From Candidatus Woesearchaeota archaeon CG11_big_fil_rev_8_21_14_0_20_43_8 (GTDB taxonomy: Archaea > Nanobdellota > Nanobdellia > Woesearchaeales > CG08-08-20-14), in the NCBI GenBank assembly GCA_002762705.1, contig PCVE01000056.1, forward strand, positions 1 through 23,694: a stretch of 23,694 nt of DNA, given 5' to 3'. A program made the translations under genes and the position numbers. Below the pieces are notes generated by a model. That model ran no database searches and was not told the DNA's origin. It saw nothing but the letters and a program-made list of their open reading frames with translations. The first letter of the stretch is position 1. Each line of letters opens with the position of its first letter. Positions 20,132 to 23,694 of the stretch are shown piece after piece.

Positions 20132-21025
20132 ATGAGAGACCTTTTGTGTATTGGAACACTTGCGATTGACAGGTATCTGTTTGTCAGGGATTTCAGCAGC
20201 ACATTAAGAGAAGGAGAAGTCGAGCATTCTGACATGAAATACGGTGGCGGATGCGCGAATACAACCCTTGCTGCACGTAAATTAGGGTTAGATGCAGACT
20301 TATTAGCTCCGATCGGAGATGATATAACCGGGACTTCATATTCACAGCACCTTGCGGCGAATGGCGTATTTGGAGTCGTCAAAAAAAAAGGCGGCACGCC
20401 ACTATGCACATACATAATAAACAAAAAGACAGAACAGCAGAAAGGATATTGGTACTTGGGTGTTGGGATATTGTTAAAAAAGATGGAATTTCCAAATCAA
20501 TTATTGAAGAACTTCAAGATAGTCCATCTCTCACAGACACCTATCGAAGTAGGCATGAAGATGCTCAAGAAGAAGATCACATTGAGCTATAATCCTGGTC
20601 CTCCAATATTCCAGCTTGATCTAAAGAAACTTAAAAAAGTGCTGATGAGATGCAAATACATATTTGTGAACGAATCAGAATTCAGCTATATGACAAAGAA
20701 TGGGATAACTGTTGGTAAACTCATAGACGCGATGCCTGATCGTGTCATCATAGTGACTCGTGGCGACCATGGTTCAGAAGCTTATTCTGATGATGGGGTA
20801 ACAGCAGTAAAAGGCATCAAGACAAAATATGTCGAGACGAACGGAGCAGGCGATGCTTTGATCGCAGGTTTCTTCAAAGGCCTTATGGAAGGAAAGGACA
20901 TCAGGACCAGTCTCGAATATGGAAATACCGTCTCTTCTTTTGTGATCGAGAAGATCGGCTGCCAGACCAATCATCCGACATATGAACAGATGAAAAGAAG
21001 ATGGAAGAAATCATATGGAAAATGA
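20132..21025 (+). CDS. PfkB/ribokinase family sugar or nucleoside kinase
   Basis: The 297 residues show the family plan: an Asp in the substrate strand (LAIDRYLF, D13), the Gly-rich signature GGGCANTTLAARKLG (38-52), a lid region (CTYIINKK), NESEFSYM (180-187) where an N-x-x-E-type motif binds metal or phosphate, VTRGDHGSEAY (208-218), and the C-terminal nucleotide/anion-hole motif ETNGAGDALIAGFF (235-248) with catalytic Asp241. The usual DTxGAGD begins with Asp; here it is Glu235, and the third residue is Asn, so it is a slightly divergent member. It phosphorylates a hydroxymethyl group of a sugar, nucleoside or related compound with ATP or ADP; the exact substrate cannot be assigned. Confidence 0.92.
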   Translation: MRDLLCIGTLAIDRYLFVRDFSSTLREGEVEHSDMKYGGGCANTTLAARKLGLDADLLAPIGDDITGTSYSQHLAANGVFGVVKKKGGTPLCTYIINKKTEQQKGYWYLGVGILLKKMEFPNQLLKNFKIVHLSQTPIEVGMKMLKKKITLSYNPGPPIFQLDLKKLKKVLMRCKYIFVNESEFSYMTKNGITVGKLIDAMPDRVIIVTRGDHGSEAYSDDGVTAVKGIKTKYVETNGAGDALIAGFFKGLMEGKDIRTSLEYGNTVSSFVIEKIGCQTNHPTYEQMKRRWKKSYGK

Positions 21026-21069
21026 CCATTTTTCTTACAATACTTGAGACGTTATTTCATAAGACTGGA

Positions 21070-21804
21070 TCATTTATCTGCAAGTCTGTGATATCCATCA
21101 AAACCAAGCTCGAAATATCCTTCGCCAAGCCCCTGGGTCAAATAGCAGCTGTTATATCCCTCATCATTGCCTGGCAGCCCACCCTTGCTTGAATAGCATC
21201 GTGTCGTGACAAGAGAGAACGATGGCCCATCAATGCTTCCATCGCTCAGCCGCAGATCATTCTTTTCATAATAATCGATAGCATCAAGTATCCGATCATA
21301 GAGAGCAGTCGCATCTTCCATCGAATCAAACCTGATGTTGACGGCCTTTAGATTACCGATCGGTGTTATCTGGTCTGCATCTTTTCTATAGAAACCAGAA
21401 CCGATGCCAGACAAGTCAAATTCTAGTTCATAGAATTTTTGGCTATTCTCAAGTACATATCTCAATTTTATGGAGTTAAGAGAATTCGATCCAAGCGAAT
21501 CTGTGCCAAAATATTCATTCATCCTAAGGTTGCTCAGATCTACTTGCTGATCCTGACCAGTATTGGCAGATGGTTTAGTGCCCGTTGTCTTTATTATGGC
21601 TGCATTGATCTCTGGCTCTTTTGCCTCTGCTGCCTTGTCATCGACCAGACCAAAGGGCCCATCAACTATAGGTTCTTGTGCAACGGTATCTATTTGATTA
21701 TCCCCTATCCCAAAAAGCTCTTTTACTGAGAAGCCATATACAGATACAATGAGGATTGTGGTCGCTATAACAAACCCAATAACAAATCTCCAATCAAGTT
21801 TCAA
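21070..21804 (-). CDS. Uncharacterised membrane-anchored protein, probable TTG start
   Basis: Not recognised. From the TTG at 21804 there are 244 residues: LKLDWRF, then a membrane helix (VIGFVIATTILIVSVYGF, about 8-25), a linker rich in Asp, Ala and Glu, and a soluble domain (about 90-244) with KLRYVLENSQKFYELEFDLS and a late Cys pair (TTRCYSS and NSCYLTQG) that could form a disulfide outside the membrane. An in-frame ATG at 21873 gives 267 residues, but a TATA element (about 21846-21855) lies inside that extension and would place transcription start near 21824. AGGGG (21817-21813) is 8 bases before the TTG. The 3' end converges on the PfkB gene 44 bases away. Confidence 0.68.
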   Translation of the reverse strand: MKLDWRFVIGFVIATTILIVSVYGFSVKELFGIGDNQIDTVAQEPIVDGPFGLVDDKAAEAKEPEINAAIIKTTGTKPSANTGQDQQVDLSNLRMNEYFGTDSLGSNSLNSIKLRYVLENSQKFYELEFDLSGIGSGFYRKDADQITPIGNLKAVNIRFDSMEDATALYDRILDAIDYYEKNDLRLSDGSIDGPSFSLVTTRCYSSKGGLPGNDEGYNSCYLTQGLGEGYFELGFDGYHRLADK

Positions 21805-21845
21805 GTTAGATACCCCTTTGTTACGTAGACAATATGAAGAGTCAT

Positions 21846-21855
21846 TTAAATATAT
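21846..21855 (-). promoter_or_regulatory. TATA box upstream of the TTG-start membrane protein
   Basis: The minus strand reads ATATATTTAAA-like sequence, predicting a start near 21824 and a leader of about 20 bases that carries AGGGG. It lies within the coding extension that would be read from the ATG at 21873, arguing against that start. Confidence 0.45.
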
Positions 21856-21884
21856 TATGGGTCTTTTAAGCATTATCTCCTGAC

Positions 21885-21901
21885 GGGGGAGAATCTTATC
21901 T
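21885..21901. repeat. Small inverted repeat between divergent genes
   Basis: TCTCC and GGAGA arms flank a G-rich 7-base loop between the divergent promoters of the genes at 21804 and 21985. It is short and may be incidental. Confidence 0.3.
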
Positions 21902-21953
21902 CGGAATTTTCAATTTGATGGAATTATATCTTCACAATATGCCAAAAGAAAGG

Positions 21954-21960
21954 TTTATAT
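21954..21960 (+). promoter_or_regulatory. TATA box for the 21985 gene
   Basis: TTTATAT after AAAGAAAGG (BRE-like) is centred about 28 bases before the ATG at 21985, a leaderless arrangement. Confidence 0.6.
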
Positions 21961-21984
21961 CTGATTATTCAATGAGATATATCA

Positions 21985-22641
21985 ATGATCGGCCGAAATA
22001 TCTTCATCCTGATATTCTTCCTGATCGGTATCGGAGCAGTCTATAACTTGTATTTGGATGATATTCTCGAAAAGATCAACAAAGAGACAGAGATGGTCTT
22101 TGTCGAAGGCAACCATACTCTTCGTGGTCCTGAGCAGAAAGGGCTCTTTGGCATGGATTCAATAATGGATCGACAAATGGGTAGTATGAAATATACAATA
22201 AAACCTGTCGCGTCATATGCTTTGGAAGGGATCATTGTGACGAAAACAAAATACAGCGACAGATGGGCCTGGCTGGCGCCATATGATCTGGGCATCGCAT
22301 GGGGAAAAATAACTGAGAAGAACCACAGCAAGAATATCAGATATACAACACCATACAGAGCCACATATTTCACTTATTCAGGCGGACCGCTTTCAGTAAA
22401 AGAGATATTTACGATGGCATCGAACAACCACATCATCGCAGCGAACATCACAATCGAGAGACAGGTAGCTGCCCTGAAAGTGGGAGATGTGATATTGCTG
22501 AAGGGATATCTTGTAGATGTCGATGGCAAAGCAGACAATAGCGCATATAGATATTGGCATACTTCGCTAAGAAGAGATGATCAAGGCGATGGCGCATGTG
22601 AGGTGTTCTATGTCGAGAGTGTTGAGATGATAAAGTATTGA
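21985..22641 (+). CDS. Membrane-anchored protein with C-terminal domain like bacterial hypotheticals
   Basis: The 218 residues start with a membrane helix (about 4-22, RNIFILIFFLIGIGAVYNLY). A domain follows with YSDRWAWLAPYDLGIAWGKI (89-108), SNNHIIAANITIERQVAALK (145-164), VGDVILLKGYLVDVDG (165-180) and WHTSLRRDDQGDGACEVFYV (190-209). From memory, the run 'SNxHIIxAN ... GDxxxLxGYLVxV ... W.SSLxRxDxGxGACE' occurs in unnamed membrane-anchored proteins of Gammaproteobacteria; I cannot confirm this without a search. The KGYLV segment after a GD turn looks like an OB-like barrel. No catalytic site is evident. It is probably leaderless and monocistronic. Confidence 0.78.
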   Translation: MIGRNIFILIFFLIGIGAVYNLYLDDILEKINKETEMVFVEGNHTLRGPEQKGLFGMDSIMDRQMGSMKYTIKPVASYALEGIIVTKTKYSDRWAWLAPYDLGIAWGKITEKNHSKNIRYTTPYRATYFTYSGGPLSVKEIFTMASNNHIIAANITIERQVAALKVGDVILLKGYLVDVDGKADNSAYRYWHTSLRRDDQGDGACEVFYVESVEMIKY

Positions 22642-22680
22642 CGAAACTGGTTTTGTTAAAGAAATTTTAGGTTTGATTAT

Positions 22681-22690
22681 TTTTATATAT
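22681..22690 (+). promoter_or_regulatory. Extra TATA-like element in the gap before proS
   Basis: TTTTATATAT lies 136-145 bases before proS and would start transcription near 22712. Either it gives proS a long leader or it drives a short transcript. No open frame or recognisable RNA follows within the 110 bases available. The rest of the 22642-22792 gap shows nothing else I can name. Confidence 0.35.
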
Positions 22691-22792
22691 CAAGAACAGA
22701 TCGTCTTTGATTTGAGATATTACGTGTTGATATAGAAAGACAATCCCAAGATCATTACTCGTTTGGATGAGAGAGCCGATACATTACAAAAA

Positions 22793-22801
22793 GTATATAT
22801 A
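22793..22801 (+). promoter_or_regulatory. TATA box for proS
   Basis: GTATATATA after ACAAAAA is centred about 29 bases before the ATG at 22826, giving a leaderless transcript. Confidence 0.6.
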
Positions 22802-22825
22802 CCCTAAATTCTCCACTTTAAAGCC

Positions 22826-23694
22826 ATGGCAGACAAAAATCTACTCGGAATCACAGTCAAGAAATCAGAGAACACATCAGAATGGTACACACAAGTGATA
22901 CAGAAAGCTGAATTGATAGAATACACTGACGTATCTGGTTGTATCGTCTTTAGGCCAGGGTCTTATGAGATCTGGGAGAAGCTCCAACAGTATCTTGACT
23001 CGCGATTCAGCGAGCTTGGTGTCAGAAATGCATATTTCCCTTTGTTCATCCCCGAATCCTATCTACAGAAAGAGACAGATCATGTGGAAGGATTCACCCC
23101 TGAAGTCGCCTGGGTCACCCATACCGGCACCTCAAAATTAGCTGAGAGATTGGCTGTGAGACCGACATCTGAGACGATCATGTATCCCTCTTACGCCAAA
23201 TGGATAAAGAGCCATAGAGACTTGCCATTGCTGCTCAACCAATGGTGCAATGTAGTCAGATGGGAATTCAAGCACCCAGTCCCTTTCCTAAGAACACGGG
23301 AATTCCTATGGCAGGAGGGTCATACTGCTCATGCGACAAAAGAAGGCGCAGACAAAGAGGTCCGCAGGATATTGGACATATATGCCGATACTTTTGAGAA
23401 ATTGGTCGCTGTGCCTGTCCTGAAAGGGATAAAATCTGAGAAAGAGAAATTCGCGGGCGCAGATTACACCACATCGCTTGAATGTTTCCTGCCAAACGGA
23501 AAAGCCATCCAGGGCTGCACTTCGCATGCTCTTGGTCAGAATTTCGCAAAAGTGTTCGATATCAAATATCTTGATGAGAATTCTGAATGGAAATATGTGT
23601 GGCAGAACAGCTGGGGATTCACGACAAGGACAATCGGCATAATGATACTTGTGCATAGCGATGACAAAGGTCTTGTGATCCCTCCAAAGCTTGT
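22826..23694 (+). CDS. proS: Prolyl-tRNA synthetase, archaeal/eukaryotic type, C-terminus cut by window edge
   Basis: The frame is open from the ATG at 22826 to the right edge (289 residues plus two bases). It charges tRNA-Pro with proline using ATP. Class II motifs are visible: GCIVFRPGSYEIWEKLQQYL (motif 1 region, about 39-58), RPTSETIMYP (about 112-121), the motif 2 region FKHPVPFLRTREFLWQEGHT (149-168), the K-FAGADYTTSLE-type segment and QGCTSHALGQNFAKVF (about 231-246), which bind proline and ATP. The F(R/K)xP-PFLRTREFLWQEGHTAH run marks the archaeal/eukaryotic-like ProRS rather than the bacterial form with an INS editing domain. The anticodon-binding and zinc C-terminal domains would lie beyond the window. 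Confidence 0.97.
   Translation, partial: MADKNLLGITVKKSENTSEWYTQVIQKAELIEYTDVSGCIVFRPGSYEIWEKLQQYLDSRFSELGVRNAYFPLFIPESYLQKETDHVEGFTPEVAWVTHTGTSKLAERLAVRPTSETIMYPSYAKWIKSHRDLPLLLNQWCNVVRWEFKHPVPFLRTREFLWQEGHTAHATKEGADKEVRRILDIYADTFEKLVAVPVLKGIKSEKEKFAGADYTTSLECFLPNGKAIQGCTSHALGQNFAKVFDIKYLDENSEWKYVWQNSWGFTTRTIGIMILVHSDDKGLVIPPKL

Overview
The window looks like a chromosomal segment of an archaeon, most likely a DPANN-type lineage close to Woesearchaeota or Pacearchaeota. That placement is inferred from content; no rRNA gene is present to confirm it. The archaeal evidence is an AglB/STT3-type oligosaccharyltransferase, a geranylgeranyl-reductase-family flavoenzyme, an AbrB-PhoU regulator, an archaeal/eukaryotic-type prolyl-tRNA synthetase, secreted CARDB-like and S-layer-like proteins, and TATA boxes centred about 26-29 bases before many start codons. 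I found no tRNA, rRNA, CRISPR array, insertion sequence or replication origin.

Layout. 1-5273 (minus): a FAD oxidoreductase cut by the left edge, AglB, and a geranylgeranyl-reductase-family protein, each with its own promoter; this is an envelope lipid and N-glycosylation neighbourhood. 5346-11999 (plus): a cell-surface block of three exported proteins, namely a Cys/Pro-rich protein with a beta-barrel-like C-terminal half, a 1131-residue protein of disulfide-paired Ig/cadherin-like and calcium-loop repeats, and an S-layer-like protein with a C-terminal membrane anchor. 12169-15035 (plus): a GIDE-domain membrane protein, LemA, a GNAT acetyltransferase and a second GIDE-like protein. 15037-15954 (minus): an AbrB-PhoU protein, divergent from 16104-17991 (plus), a tight operon of five small or membrane proteins of unknown function including a 40-residue zinc-ribbon protein. 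A perfect 18-bp palindrome lies between the two divergent promoters.

18023-18430 (plus) is a Nudix hydrolase whose 3' end overlaps convergent ispH (18414-19238, minus). Upstream of ispH is an orphan CARF-winged-helix regulator (19271-19996, minus). Then come a PfkB-family sugar kinase (20132-21025, plus), a membrane-anchored unknown (21070-21804, minus), a membrane-anchored protein with a C-terminal domain that I recall from bacterial hypotheticals (21985-22641, plus), and proS cut by the right edge (22826-23694, plus).

How the genes may work together (inference): AglB could glycosylate the exported proteins next door, which carry N-X-S/T sequons (four are visible in the barrel-like half or just before it). 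The two flavoenzymes may act on polyprenyl lipids used for membranes or as glycan carriers. Transcription style is split: single or first genes mostly have a TATA box at leaderless distance, whereas operon-internal genes have clear Shine-Dalgarno sequences and often ATGA stop/start overlaps. Several starts were shortened on that basis.
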